Assembly (NCBI GenBank): GCA_035582835.1
Contig: JAYKAV010003058.1
Coordinates: 339,925 to 403,924 of the forward strand
DNA from: Phoebastria nigripes
Taxonomy: Eukaryota; Chordata; Aves; Procellariiformes; Diomedeidae
Reading direction: 5' to 3'
Length of the DNA stretch: 64,000 bases
Positions 24,095-37,016 of the stretch are shown here, one piece after another. The notes beneath the pieces are model-generated. The model worked only from the letters and a program-made list of their open reading frames with translations, searched no databases and was not told the DNA's origin. Position 1 is the stretch's first letter; each line of letters begins with the position of its first letter. The position numbers and the translations under genes were made by a program.

Positions 24095-24734
24095 GTAAAT
24101 GATACGGAATCACAGGTTTAAATAGTAATCATAGGACATTTTCATAGAAGTAGATTCAAAATGTTGCTTAATTTTTCTTTCTTTTGGTTCAGAGTAGCTT
24201 TTTGCAAATTTATACAAAAGGGAAAACTTTTATTCCCTTCTGAGAGGTAGAGAGATGCCCAAAGAAAAAGACTGAATATGTCATTAAACTTCATATAACA
24301 GAAAATTACTTTTGTAATTCTACTCAGAGTCTGACTTCAGTTTAACCCTGTAGCAAAGCATAGAACAGGTTAAAATATTAATATATATGGGGAGAGTATG
24401 TGTTTCCTTTTACTGTTGTACAGCCCTCATACCGATCAAACCATTTTTGTCTTCATCCATGATTATAATTTCCAGAGAATTAGCAGTTGCGCTAGTCTAC
24501 TTCTCCCTCACTATGCATGGGACCCATTTCACCTAAGTTGAGTTGTCCAAAGTTCAGTGTCCATATAAACTGATAATTTTGCCTTGCTCTTAAGTTAATG
24601 GAGAAAAAAGCAGAATTCAGTTCATCCTGTTCTGAAGCTACCTATCTCTCCATTAATTGCGGAAAGAGACTGGATGATGAAGTTAAATCAAATGCCTAAT
24701 ATTTAGTGAAATCCCACCTGTTAACAAAGCATTG

Positions 24735-24870
24735 CTACCCTTTAATGTGTTTATCCTCAGAACAGCAAGTTCTATTTTTCCTATTTTCTGGATAGGATAT
24801 CAAGTCATGGAGAGGAGGAGTGACTTTCCCAGACTGACAAGTGCTGCTATATAGCAGCTGGAGAGCAGAT
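24735..24870 (+). mobile_element. MIR/L2-like SINE relic
   Basis: tttatcctcagaacagcaag, a pyrimidine block with ttttcctattttctgga, then catggagaggaggagtgact and ttcccagactgacaag follow the order of the old repeat segment (tcctcacaac.., cccattttacaga, cagagaggttaagtgact, tgcccaaggtcacac). It is strongly diverged. Confidence 0.45.
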
Positions 24871-24922
24871 GTTTGCAGAAAGCCAATACAAAAAAGACAC
24901 AGGAAAAGAAAATCTTTTTTAA

Positions 24923-24958
24923 ATATTTGATATTCTAAGAATATTTGATATTCTAAGA
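24923..24958. repeat. 18-base perfect tandem duplication
   Basis: The unit atatttgatattctaaga occurs twice back to back (24923-24940 and 24941-24958) with no difference, so it is recent or conserved by chance. Confidence 0.95.
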
Positions 24959-25362
24959 ATCTAATTATTTTACAATGTTTGACCAGCCCTCATTTTTCTG
25001 TCTACATCACTTATGTGAGATAGGGCCAGATACGTGTAAACACATAAAGTTCTTCTTTAAACAAAAATCTGTCATCGAAAGGAGGGAAGTTGTTAATCCT
25101 TGCAAAAGTTCATGTTTCTAACTTTCTATCAAGCAGAGGCAGAATACATTTTCCAAGGACCTGGGAAAAGTTTAAAAAAAAAACCAAAACACCAAAGCAA
25201 TAAAAACCAAAACCTAAGAACTGTCTCTATACAGAATGCCTTCCTCTACTCAGTAACTTCCTTAGCACATACCTGTTTTCTGTCATGATCGTACTTAAAG
25301 AACTATGACATTTTCTTGATACTAGGGAAAATAGATTTAAATATATGCTCTTTTTTTTCCAG

Positions 25363-25454
25363 ATCTTTGAGGAAGAGCACAGTGTTCTGTACCTGGATCA
25401 AGGTGGAGTACTGGTTGCCATGAAACACACATCTTTGCCTATCAGACATCTCTG
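25363..25454 (+). CDS. SORCS1: SORCS1 exon, VPS10 propeller (window exon 7)
   Basis: Thirty codons plus two bases of a split Trp codon. The translation runs IFEEEHSVLYLDQGGV and then LVAMKHTSLPIRHL. The acceptor is a strong T-tract ending in ccag and the donor is gtaatg. The stretch LYLDQGGVLVAMKHTSLP is the form I remember for SORCS1; SORCS3 has a clearly different sequence here. This makes the exon one of the better paralogue discriminators. Confidence 0.96.
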
Positions 25455-26476
25455 GTAATGACTCTGTCTATGCTAAATGTTTGCTGTCCCTCTTTTCAGA
25501 TGCCAGGAAGTAGGTAGTTAAGCTGCATCCAGAGTTTTCTGTAGCTACAATCTAGAAAATATCAGTTAAGATACTGGCAAACTTTAACTCAGATAAAGCT
25601 AAGAAATCCTGGCAATTCCAGCTTGCATAGTTTCAGTTTGGCCAGATCCGAGATATTGTGAAGGTAACTCCACGACTTTCCTGGTTTACCACAACTTGGC
25701 TTCTTGGGTGGGGTTATTTATGTATCCAGATTTATGAATCTGGATTATGGCTTTGTCTCTTATTAAGTTGCCAAAGTACTCTTAATTTTCAAAATTATCG
25801 ATGAACTTGTCTTCTATGTGGCAGGCAGCACTTATGAACCAGAATTTTGTTGAATAGATTCAGGGTTATATAGCCAATAAGGCAAAAGTGTCCCCACTAG
25901 TTAGCACTCTTGAGTTTATGTGGTAGGTAGAATATAGTTCTGTGATGTTTTGCATTATTTACTTCCACTACAGTCAGTGTCATATCGATATCTGAAACAC
26001 ACAGACCCAAGTCTTAGGAAGCGATGAGTGGTTCCAAGCTTTCACTTAGACCCACCAGAGGGAAGACTGCTGGTCAGAAGAGGCAAAGCTCTTGTGCTCC
26101 AGAAATCTAACCTCCTTAAAATTTTGTGTTGGGGACCCAAAAATAAGATGCTCAAAATCACTTGTTTATTTAAAAAAAATCCTATCCCTAGGGTACATTT
26201 TGCCCTTAAAGCATCAATCTCTAACATAACTTTATTAGTTTCCACCGTTTAAGTATTGGCCATGGGTTAGCAGTATGATGCCAGACAAGTTTGATCAATG
26301 CTCTGATTTATGATGCTTCCAAAAAAAGTAGTTATTTAAAGGACTAAAAATGCAGTATCCAAGAACAGAAGCTGCTTCCTTCTTCTCCATAGCAGCTGTA
26401 GTGGACTAGAGAGTCTCTTCAAGTAAAGTAGGAGGAGAGTAAGGAAAGAAGATACTAATTCTGCTTTCTCCACTAG
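25455..26476 (+). other. SORCS1: SORCS1 intron
   Basis: A 1.0 kb intron. No repeat, RNA or regulatory element recognised. Confidence 0.8.
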
Positions 26477-26584
26477 GTTAAGTTTTGATGAAGGGAGATC
26501 CTGGAGCAAGTACAGTTTCACATCCCTCCCACTGTTTGTAGATGGAGTATTAGGGGAACCTGGAGAGGAAACTCTCATCATGAC
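26477..26584 (+). CDS. SORCS1: SORCS1 exon with Asp-box SFDEGRSW (window exon 8)
   Basis: One base completes the split Trp, then 35 codons, then two bases of a split Thr. The translation is LSFDEGRSWSKYSFTSLPL, then FVDGVLGEPGEETLIM. The acceptor is ctccactag and the donor gtaagt. SFDEGRSW is a second clear Asp-box. GVLGEPGEETLIMT is the SORCS1-type reading. Confidence 0.97.
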
Positions 26585-27607
26585 GTAAGTGAGCATGCCA
26601 TCATGCTAATGTTGATGGGAACTACACCAAAAATAGCTTATGAGGGTTGTTTGTAACATAATGGCATTTCTGGTCGGGGACCAAACCAAGTACTATCTGA
26701 AGCCAGGATTATGCACTCTTCTGTTGCTAAATCATCAACGTCCATTTGTGATATGACTGAGGGAATGACAACATGGTTCCTTGCAAGCTGCAGAAACACT
26801 ATCACTTAGCTTATCAGCATGAAACCTGACTCCTCAAATTGAACATGATTTAGAGCAGAGTTACTATTGACAGATGAATATTTGAAAGAAAAATGGTGGG
26901 GTATTTTTATAGCTGTGTTTTGCTGCTACTTTCTTTTTTTTTTAACTGAGACACAGAAAAATGAAGACATTCTTTTGTAAAAATGAATGACAAAATGTTG
27001 CCTGGAGGCTGACTCATGAAAAATTATGATTAGTTTCAATGTGGTATGCTGAGCTCTGCATGGTGCATAAATCTGGATTCACCCTGCCAGAAATTGTGAC
27101 ATTTTACCTGAGATCAGATTTGCAAAAACAGGAGGAAAGTTCAGTTTCTGTCTGTAAAAAATGGAATGACCTGTAATAAACAGAATATGTGGCTTGGAAA
27201 CTAACCTGAGTTAATAGAGACGTATGAAGAATGATCCCTTCAGGTTCTGATTTTAATTCATGTGGAAGAGATTCCCAAAGCTCATAATTGAGATATCAAA
27301 CTCCTGTAGGTATAACTGTCTCCAGCCCCATGTCAAGTCTTCTCTGTATAGTCATTTTGGGGATTGGCATAAGTGGGAGGATCTTGATCCACAGACTAAA
27401 AGCTACATGCAATTTTTAAGAGGGTTGTAGGTATTTAGGAGCCTAAGTCTGACTTTCACTATGTCAGTCAAGTGAAAATCAGTAGGACTGGCACTCCTAA
27501 AGCAATTAATCTCTGTTGGAAATTTGTGGGTTGACTGTACCTCTCTAACTACCAGACTCCATCTGGTGCTACCTTTTACTGTATGCTCTTTCTGCTGTAT
27601 TCTGTAG
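26585..27607 (+). other. SORCS1: SORCS1 intron
   Basis: A 1.0 kb intron. Nothing recognised apart from a short T run at 26935-26943. Confidence 0.8.
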
Positions 27608-27725
27608 AGTGTTTGGACATTTCAGCCACCGCTCAGAGTGGCAGCTGGTGAAAGTAGACTACAAGTCCATTTTTGATCGGAGGTGTGCAGAAGAGGACTA
27701 CAGACCTTGGCAACTCCACAGCCAG
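27608..27725 (+). CDS. SORCS1: SORCS1 exon, end of propeller and start of 10CC module (window exon 9)
   Basis: One base completes a Thr codon and 39 codons follow, starting VFGHFSHRSEWQLVKVDY and ending RPWQLHSQ. The acceptor is ctgtag and the donor gtgaga, ending in phase 0. The exon closes the last propeller blade (SEWQLVKVDY) and carries the first of the ten cysteines of the 10CC module in FDRRCAEEDY. That module packs against the propeller and helps form the ligand site in sortilin-family structures. Confidence 0.97.
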
Positions 27726-29516
27726 GTGAGAAGCAAGGTGGCTGGGATCTGACCTGAAGTAGCTAATGATCCTACAGTCAAAAATCAGCATGATCCAATG
27801 TCTTTTCCTGTTAGGTTGGTGTATCAGATTGTCCCTTACTGGATGGGTCTGTTTTGTTACATAGGCGTGTTGGCCTCAGATTGCACTCTGTGAGCCCCAA
27901 AGGATGAACAGCTGCCTTTTGGGTTTCATTCTCCATGCAGGCAATTAGCTCAGACTTATCCAGAGCTGAGGAATGCAACAACAGCAGAAGCACTGTTGCT
28001 GAAGGAGGCCTGAACTCCTTCAGTCTTACATCTCCCATCCAATTTCCATCTTTACCTCCTTTCTCTTCCTCCATCCTTCTGTGTCCTCAGAGCCAGTGTC
28101 TTAAGACCGTTCTAGTTGCTTTCACACTTGTTTCTCCAAATTCCTGCCCTCTTAGCCTCATTTCTTACTCACTTGGTTTCATCCTTGTTCTGTCTCTCTC
28201 AGCAGCGGTACTTCTGCTGTAGGAGTTGGGCACTTTATTCCTCAGTCTGTTGGGCCCCCATGCCCTGTCCCTTGCATCCTGGATGCAGCTGCTGCGTCAC
28301 TCCTGGAACCATTGCTTAAGTGTTCAGCAAGGTAACGTGCTCCGCACAGTGCCTGCGCCTACCTTGGGGCACCTTCCCAGCTCTGCCAAGTTTGACACAA
28401 CAGCCTGTGTTATATCAGGTTAGAATAAAATATGGCCCAAATTCTGTGGTTATATAAACACCACAGTCTCCACTGAAGTCTAAAGCAAAAACACCCATTT
28501 ATATCATCAAAGGTTGTCTTTCTGTATATATCTTGCTGGGCAAGAATTTAATAATGAATATGAAATGAAAGTAGCTTGACTCAGACTAGCTGCTCACACA
28601 AGGCACAACTCTACACTAAAAATACTGGTTATGACTTAGATCCTTAGATGTTGAAAATCAGTACAGCTTCCTTGAAATTCAAGGAGGCACAGCGTTTTAC
28701 ACCAGTTGCCATTCAGGCCCTTCTGTTTCATGGGCAAATCAAAGCCACAAAAAGTTTCTCTTTCCTACAGCGATTTTAACAGCATAAAAAGTAACAAGTA
28801 AGACCCCACTGTATTTTGTTCTTTACTTTCTTGTGCTTGCATAAGCAAAAATGCCAAGGATTTTGCAGTGTATCTTTGAGGATGTTGGCTTTGGAGCTTG
28901 CAGAACTATTTTTAGGAAGGCTGCTGTGGACTCTTGCCTTTTGATTTGCTTTCCATTGAGATTACAAGGCTGAGCCTTGTTCCCTAGATAGAAATATTTA
29001 GCAGGGTGCTGAAGATAGGAGTGAAAAGATAAGGAAATGTTATCATCCACATAACAAGTCAAACCCTGTAAAACCTGAACTCATAGTCTGTGGAAAGTTT
29101 TTACATATACACATATTACTAGTTTCCACAGGACAAAATTATTGCTAAAGAGATCAGACCAGAGAAATAGACCTGCTCTGTGTCTCAGATTGCAGAGTGT
29201 GTTTTCAGTTGCTGTGAAACCTAATCTATAAATGAGAAATAGGCCTGAATCAATTGCTCATAGGCTTTGAAACAAATTCAGAACTGAATCAGATACATAA
29301 GTAACCTCAGATCATTTCTTAGTGTGTATTGGAAAAGCTGTTTTAGTTTCAGTTAAAGCTTCAGTAGCTTTAATTAGCTTCAGTGTACCGACACGGCATT
29401 TGACTTCCCATCCTCTTCTCTTGAGTCACAGCTCCCATTGCACNGGCTTGGAAAAATTGCGTGATGCAAATAGCCTGGTGGGTGTCAGAGAAAGATATTT
29501 TTGGTTTTGTTTCCAG
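27726..29516 (+). other. SORCS1: SORCS1 intron
   Basis: A 1.8 kb intron. The stretch 28450-28720 has a composition reminiscent of very old dispersed repeats, but it cannot be assigned. No coding exon found. Confidence 0.75.
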
Positions 29517-29647
29517 GGAGAGGCTTGCATCATGGGAGCAAAAAGGATCTACAAGAAGCGCAAGTCAGAGAAGAAATGCATGCAAGGAAAATATGCTGGG
29601 GCTATGACCTCGGAGCCATGTGTGTGCACAGAGGCAGACTTCGACTG
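29517..29647 (+). CDS. SORCS1: SORCS1 exon, 10CC module (window exon 10)
   Basis: Forty-three codons plus two bases of a split Cys codon. The translation starts GEACIMGAKRIYKKRKSEKK and ends EPCVCTEADFD. The acceptor is gtttccag and the donor gtgagc. Cysteines 2 to 5 of the ten are here (EAC, KKC, EPCVC), and the sixth is split across the 8.4 kb intron that follows. The basic run KKRKSEKK is a natural feature of this family rather than evidence of a processing site. Confidence 0.97.
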
Positions 29648-30008
29648 GTGAGCAATGGGCACTAGAACTGTGTGCTCTCTACCACGCCAATGCAGAGCTT
29701 GCTAGAGAGGCTGTAGGCTTACAGAGAGTAGATGTTAACAAACATGTAAGTGGCTAAATAGGTTGCTCCCTGATAGTGCAGGTATGTCAAAAGAAAGAAA
29801 GGTGGAATAGATATTTGTAATCTGCTAAGGCTCCCACAAAATTGATGCTGAACAGACCATTTTCCAGGTGACATCTGAGCTCTGTGCAGCATTAAGATAA
29901 AAAGTCCATTTAGCACATCTAACCTTAGCAATGATCAGGGGTGGCTATGAAAGTAGTACGTCAGACATATATAGTGTGCGTAAGAAATAAAACAAATTCT
30001 TCATCCAT

Positions 30009-30040
30009 ACACACAGACACACACATATATGTATATATGT
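30009..30040. repeat. Mixed (AC)n/(AT)n simple repeat
   Basis: Alternating purine-pyrimidine run: acacacagacacacacat passing into atatgtatatatgtg. Confidence 0.8.
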
Positions 30041-32426
30041 GTAAAAGTAAATATATGCATATGCAAAGTAGGCCTTCATCTTCTGGAAATCAGGTATCTA
30101 GGGAATTTCTGGGTCATTTGTTATATCTGGATCATCATGTTTGATAGTACCTAACAGACACTGCCTTCATGATTTGGGTTAATCTCCTTCTGAAGCCTTT
30201 TCTCCTCTGCTGTACGGTATAGGAAATAGAGTCCATTGGTGAGTTATGAATGGTGTGATAAAATGTTCAGCTTCTAGTTTCATTTCAAGATTCCTGCTGA
30301 CTCACAGCAATTTGCACAAAAAAGGCAGGGAACCATATTACTGAAATCTCTCTATCACCTGTTTTCTCCAAGTCTGAGACAGTCCTGAGTATCCCAGAAG
30401 AGAGAAATGGTGGCTCTTTGGCAGTGCTGATAAACCCCCTTTGTGCCTCACCCAGCTAGATCTATTCCATGTTATTAATTAAACCCAGAAGCTGTAACAT
30501 GCACCCTGAAGAGGTTCATCTCATAAATATTTTGTTTCTTGCTATATGAGTTCACTCCAGGACCACAGAAATTTACAGCATTTCCCTTCTCACCCTCTCA
30601 TAACTGTAGTTATATTGATTTTTCTATATAAAACCACAGAATCACAGGAGGCTTTTCCATATGTCAAAAAAAGTAAATCTTCTTGCACCAAATAATAAAA
30701 ATTATGAGCATACTTGGGCACCTGATTCTCTGAATATGGTTTCCTGATGATTTCCCCATCTTCCAGTGAGTTCTTTGTTAGGGAGAAGATACCTCAGTTC
30801 TGTGTGTAGTTCATCATGTAGGTGCCCAAAGGTCCTGGATTTCAGTCATTTAACATATCTCTGGTAATGTAAAAAAGATAGCAGCCAACCAGGAAAAAAA
30901 GTGAATAGGAAGGAAATTCCCTGAAGATTTTGACCTTCCTGTAGAGTGTGCAGTACAAAGCTGTGCCAGGCTCATGCCCAGGCTCCAGAAAATAACTGCT
31001 GGGATTGACTCACTGTCAATCTGTTAGTGGTTAAACCCCTTACACTTGTAAGGACACACACTCGAGACACACTTCTGATAAAAATACGCTTTCCTTCCAT
31101 AACTTGTTTCTCTCTGAGAATGTTTTTCTTTCATTAAAATTGATTGTGTGGTTTGCTACTACAAAACTTTTGTTGCTAGGTACAGGACAAAAGTACCACG
31201 GTGACATTTGCTGGGGGAAACATGCTTTTATTTCTTTTACATTCACTTCAAGACCTTTCCAAAAGGTCTGCTGGGTTGTGAGAGAATCTCTAAGAGAAAG
31301 CTTGGATGGTTGGGGATGTGTGACAGACGGTCACAGTTCACACGCACCAACAAGACCCCTCAAATCTGTTGGAAGAGGCAAAATTAGGACTTTGCGAAAG
31401 TCATCTTGTTAAAAGTAGCCTGAGAAAAATACCCTTAAAAATACTGCAGGTCTCTGTGCTGAGCTGACTGATAGAAAGCCTTCCTGACCTAGGAGNGCCT
31501 TCCTCCTTCTGATGGAACCAGTTTTGGTTTAGAGCAGACTGTCACGATCCCCTCCAATTCTCTCTGAGCTCTTGTTATTCCTGCAGTCCTCAGATCTGGA
31601 TTTTTACTTGATCCATTTCAGCTTCCTTCCCCAGCACCTCTGAGGAAAAAAGACTGAAACATTGCTTTTAGCATCCAATTCAGAAATATTTACCAGCAAT
31701 ATTCATCACTTATTTATCTACAGTCAGGAGCATAGTTTTACATAGATTTGCCAGAGAAGGACAAAAAAGCCACAGGGAACAGGAGACAGAGATTTGTCAA
31801 GGAAGCAGAAAAGAGGTGGCAAGAAAAAAGCAATTCTGCTGGCTCTACTGAATTTCTCAGCCCGGTTTTATTGTGCTAAGAAAGGCAAAGCTGCTGCTGC
31901 GCTGTGNCATTCAGTGCCTGCCTTGTTGAACTCTAGGCTTCACTGCCGATTCACCCTGCAGAAGTTGATCCAAAGAGGCATTTGGAGGAAAATCAGTGAA
32001 TGAACTCTTGTTGTGGAAGGATGTCCTCTGTGGGGTCCTTCCTGCAAAAGGAAGAAGCACTTTCATCATCCTCATTCATGACATTTCAGCAGTGCTTTTG
32101 AATTCTCTATTTCTCTTTTTGCTGGGCAGGGCTCTTAATTGAAGGAGNTTGAAGGGGACATGTATCCCCCAGGCAGGGAGAAGCCCCTTAGCTGACTGCA
32201 CCTGATTTTGCAATCTTGAAATAAACTGGGTGGCTTTTTATATTAACATCAATGGTCTCAGGACCCAGCCTTGTATACAGAATTAAAGAAGACAACAATC
32301 CCTGCCCCAGCCAGACTAGGACTTTCTTTGCTGTTTAGACACTGAATTTGTATGGAGAAAATTTTATTATCTAAGCTTTTCAGAGCTTGGAGTAAAAAAA
32401 TACATCTGTGTGGTCAGGTAAAGTGG

Positions 32427-32441
32427 AAAAAAAAAAAAAAA
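32427..32441. repeat. Poly(A) run of 15
   Basis: Uninterrupted A run; no neighbouring retrotransposon body was recognised. Confidence 0.85.
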
Positions 32442-35400
32442 GTGTTATTGCTGTTAATCCTGCGAGTGCCTTTTTATCAGTCCAGGGGAAAAAACGCCAG
32501 TTATAAAAGACATAAAGATTTTATAATGTTTTTTTCTCCTGGTAATATCATAGAACTCCAAGTTCATTTCAAATCTGTATTCAGCCCATGGTAGTTCTTT
32601 CTCAGAGAAAAGAGCACATTTGTTTATTGTTTTACACAGCAACAAAACTGAGTAACATTAGAAATGACTATGGTTTCTGTAGCCTTGAGAACCTGAACTC
32701 TTCTGACAGTAGACATCTCTTATCATGGGCTAGAACCAAAACTGGGGACAGGGCTGAAGCGGCAGGTATTTGTTCTCCGTGCAGGGGCTGAGGCTCACAG
32801 CCAGAGGGCAATAGCGCTTCAGGAATAGNGGGGAGTAGAAATGTGCAGAAGCCCTTGGCAAATCTGTCCTAGCAACGGCCTAGAAACGAGATTGTCCTTC
32901 TTCATTTAATTGATTTGGGTAAATGGATGACACCGTTACTTGTGTGTTATTAAAGCATTAATTTACCCGGTTTCCTTACATTGTGTTCCTTCCTGCCGTT
33001 TGAGCATTATTACGGCAATATCTCTTCAGTAGAAACACCTCCTAGATGCAGATGGAAATCTTTGGTGGTGTTCATCCTTCAGCTACCTGTCTCCCAGGTC
33101 CTTTAATAGAAACTTTGAGTTAAGTGTTGCACTGTCAGTCCTCCCTCTGAACCCACTGTCATTAATACTGAGGGCTTCTCCTATCAGTATTCCCATATCT
33201 CACACCTTGAGCCTGTTGATGCTGGTGCTAGCGACTTTGGATAGCCAGAGATGCGCAAAGGAGCCTTAGTGCAATTGAGAATCAGACCTATTTATTTCAC
33301 TGATCATATCAGCAAGGATCTGGCTAGCTCTTTTTTTATTGTCTGGCACTTAAATTACAGATCTGCCGGCTAGGTTTAGTTCATATGCTAAAACATCAGA
33401 GTCCTGCGTCATGAGAAACTGTCCTGACAAACCGCGGGGAGGCAGAAGACAGAAACTGAACGTGATTAGACTCTGTTGGCTTCCTGTGTTGCCACCCATC
33501 AGTTCAGATGATCATGCAGGTGCCAGTTCTGAAATACACATACATTTGCACCCTTAGGTTAACTAACTTTGCTTTATCATTGAGGTAGGCTTGGTTAGCT
33601 AACAAACAGTAATTTTGAATGAATTTTTAGTTCATTTTGAATGCTTGTGGAAAATGCAGATTCGCTATGCAAAGTCTACAGTGCATCTCTGCATCTTTAG
33701 GGGCCTAGATACCTACCAGGCATGGATTTACTGGGAAGATTCTGGGGATTTTAGGTTCCCTATTAACATAAGCTGGTATAGCTTGTCTCCAAATACTGTG
33801 ATGCAATTATAATCATATGCCTTCATAGACCCATAATTCAAACCGCAGCTGAATCCATCCTTCTCTGAGATAAATCCCATGTCAGATCCTGTAGAACTGG
33901 GAAGGAAGCACAGCTCCCCTTTAACACAAATCTACACTTGCATCATAGTTCAATATTAGACAATGGTTTTAAGTGAATAAAAAGGTGGTAAGACTTTTTC
34001 ACGGCTGTGGCCACAGTTATTTTTTTCCACAAGGGCTTTTGGAAACTGCAGACTATAATCACAGATACCTTGATTCCACCTGATTTAATGCCTGAAAAGT
34101 TTGCGAAGCACAGCATATAAAACCATAAGTAGCATTTTCAGTTTCTCGCATAGTTGACCTTAAGGTGAAGCTGTTAGTGTTAAGGAAGTCCTATGGTTAC
34201 ATGTTAAGTCATCTCTTGATTTTTAGAAGGTATGAGCATGGCAATCACTCATTTGACTTACCTGGTTATTTCTGTATCTTAAAACAGTGGGATTTTAATA
34301 ATTTCACATGGATTTACAGTTCTTCCATGACAGTATGTTTGTTAGGTCTGTATTCAAACTACAAACTTCCTTAAGGGATTTCTTTTCCTTTGATTATTAC
34401 CTGTGCTGCAAATAATCTTAGATAAGGGAACTTACCATGAGCTTTGAGCAGGGATACAGAACTTCTGGAATGAATTTCATATCTGTCTCTAATTACAGAG
34501 AAGGACTTGCAATCCTACTTGACCAAGATAAATAGGATTCCAGTTTAAACCAGTAAAAGAGGCCAGGGTAAAACCATCATCAGTGAGAGCCACAAGATAG
34601 GCTGCTTCATACTGATAAAAGAATCCCTGCTGGTAAATGCACCACTCTTTTTTGATAGGTACATTATCTATTTCACCTGAGTTCTTTTCAGGCAGGCACA
34701 AAATATCATCAATATATGCAAATTCCAATTCCCAGTTACCAGGCAATGACTCGGCTAGCTGATTGCAGTCTAAAGCTGATACCTTCCCTGTCTCCAGATT
34801 TTGCTATACTGGCTCGTGCTATGGCAATCCAATTGATGCTAATGCTTGCTGATTGCTTCAAAGCTTGTTGTGCCAAATTGTAGGCAGCAATTTGTTGTCA
34901 GCGTCAGTGTTCTGCATGCACCAGCCTGTAGCCAAGGAATTCATTAGATTCCAAGACTGCGGAGGTGAACGGGCGGCTGGTGCCTCTGTAGAGAGATATG
35001 GAACAGCAATTCATGTCATTTACTGGGATGATGTTTCTGTAGGGCCTTAATGAGTCAGACGATTTGCAAAAAAGGGGTACTGATCCCCTCTGAGGCAGAG
35101 TTCACTGTATTATTTTGTTTTGTTTTCACCTAACTGATTACAGAACATTGTGTGTGTACAGTGTTACAGCTTTTTAATTAGTGACACATGATAACTTAGC
35201 AATACAGTGCTGCAGAGTGTCGACAAATGAATTACAAAAATACAGGAGTCCCACTTGTATGTAAATATTTGTTTTCTCTAAGCAAATCAGAATGGTGTTA
35301 TTCTTCATTATAAAGTGTATTCTGCAGCTATAGTGTTCTTATTCCAACAAGGATGATTAGAGAAGCACATGACAGTGGGAGAATAGGCTGGCTGATGCTT

Positions 35401-35472
35401 CCAAAGCAATTAAACAACATTCAGTCACTAGCATCTGAGTAAATAGCTTGATGAAAATTCAATCAAAAAACT

Positions 35473-35662
35473 GAGGAAAAGACCATTTAGGTCATCTACT
35501 TCATTGTTGTTTCCTAGAGTATGTTCTCAATTACTTGTTGTAGATATCCCAAGCACCACTGCTGCCAAAATGTTCCTTTGGAACAGTCGTGCAATGTAAT
35601 AGATGTTTAGGAGTTTTCCCAAGTGATATGCAGCTTTAATTTTCTTTTGCTTAATGTTATCT
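35473..35662 (-). mobile_element. CR1 LINE 3' relic (antisense)
   Basis: The + strand shows in order gaccatttaggtcatctact, ttgtttcctagagtatgttc, atgttcctttggaacagtc, gtaatagatgtttaggag and ttttcttttgcttaatgtta. This is the reverse complement of the CR1 3' region (..ggactagatgacct.., ..aggaaacaa..). About 70 to 80 percent similar by eye to the pattern I remember, so an old insertion. Confidence 0.7.
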
Positions 35663-36019
35663 TTTTAATTTCTCCTTTTTTAGATTACCTCAAAACATTT
35701 TTTTTTTCTTGATTCAGAAGGAAAAGTTGCAGGCAGGAGTAAAAAGCGGTGACAAAATTCTTCTCAGTGTCCTGCTTTTGATAACAAGTATAAGAAATTT
35801 AACAAAAATAAATTGCAAAATATTCTCTCCTGGTTTTTTTTCTTTGTCTCATATCTTAGATCAGTACCAGGCTTCTTAAAATTGTTTAATAGTGATTCAT
35901 TAATTTTTTTTTTTAAGCCATCATGCTTTGAAAGGTCCAGAAAGAAAAAGGCATTTGAAAAAAGTCTTCATAACGTTAAACATTCTTGTTGTTGTTAATA
36001 TTATTTTACAAATATCACC

Positions 36020-37016
36020 TGATAAAGGTGAGGCTGCTGCAGCTCCATGTCCCCTGACCCAGGCAGTAGCAAGGTTGAGTGTTTGTTCCCGATAGCCACA
36101 CATATGCATGTACGCACAGCACATATGTGCATACGTACACGGCTGGCAACACAGATTAGCACAAACAGAAAATACAGCACTCACACAAACACCAGTTGCC
36201 TCATCCTCTTCCCCTCTCTGGTTGATCAAGATGAAATCCTATTTGTGGAAAATATGTGCACTGTAAACATACATACAATATTGATCCCACCAGTACCTGG
36301 TCCTGGACACCCAGGTCTGTCCAGTATCTGGCCCCTGGATGCCTTATCTCCCCAGTTGCTGACAACTGGACATCCCCAGTTGCCTCGTGCATAGACATAC
36401 ACATAACTGGTCTCATGAGCAGGTCCAGACCTATATGGCTTTAGACCAGTAGCCATTTCCCTAGACCTCTTGATCTCTCCAATAACCAATTCATGGACCT
36501 AATATCCAGCCCAGACTTATGACCACATGAGCAACTAGCTCCCAAGTCTTTTATCCTACTCACTGGCTTGTCTGGCTTGGTGCTCGCCTGCACAGTATGC
36601 ACACACTCCAGTCATTCCAGTTGCTGGCAATGTGGGCACATGGAGCCCTGTGACTTCTGATCTGAGTCCAGTTGCTGAGGCTTATACCACCACACGCACA
36701 TGCACACAGAACAGATAGCCCCTCACCCAGGAAAATATAAATGGAGATGCCAGATGCTCTTCCCTGGCATGGCATAATGAGCCCCGTACCCCTGTGTGCA
36801 GTAACCCAGCTCAGTGATCTGTAAAGTGATCTGAGGAGAGCCTCTACTGTTGAGAGGTGAGTCTCGCTGGTAGGTCTCACTCCGGCCATGGGCTGATGGC
36901 TCTCCTGTGACGGCCCAGGCAGGGGCTCCACTGGCTCTGACCAGGTTATTGGGGTTCTTCTGCCTCCTGTTTTTCCTCTCTGCTTCTTTCTGTATATAGA
37001 GATGAGCCTTTAATCA
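36020..37016. repeat. Unclassified 1 kb repeat-like block, possible LTR
   Basis: The block stands out by its CA-rich composition. It has five copies of CCAGTTGC (36192, 36352, 36376, 36617, 36668) and a pair of CCAGTAYCTGG motifs 31 bases apart (36290, 36321). It may be bounded by imperfect inverted ends, tgataaagg at 36020 and cctttaatca at 37007, with TG and CA at the tips. A TATA-like atataaat lies near 36737. No target duplication is clear and no family could be named, so the limits are tentative. Confidence 0.35.

Larger units (their letters stand above)
24095..25362 (+). other. SORCS1: SORCS1 intron
   Basis: A 1.3 kb intron with a MIR/L2-like relic at about 24735-24870 and an 18-base tandem duplication at 24923-24958. 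No other feature seen. Confidence 0.8.

Noticed and set aside
34489..34746. Minus-strand frame containing AYIDDIL, like the reverse transcriptase YxDD motif
   Set aside because: The residues on either side do not follow any reverse transcriptase pattern I know, and no further polymerase, protease or integrase sequence lies nearby. Taken as coincidence.
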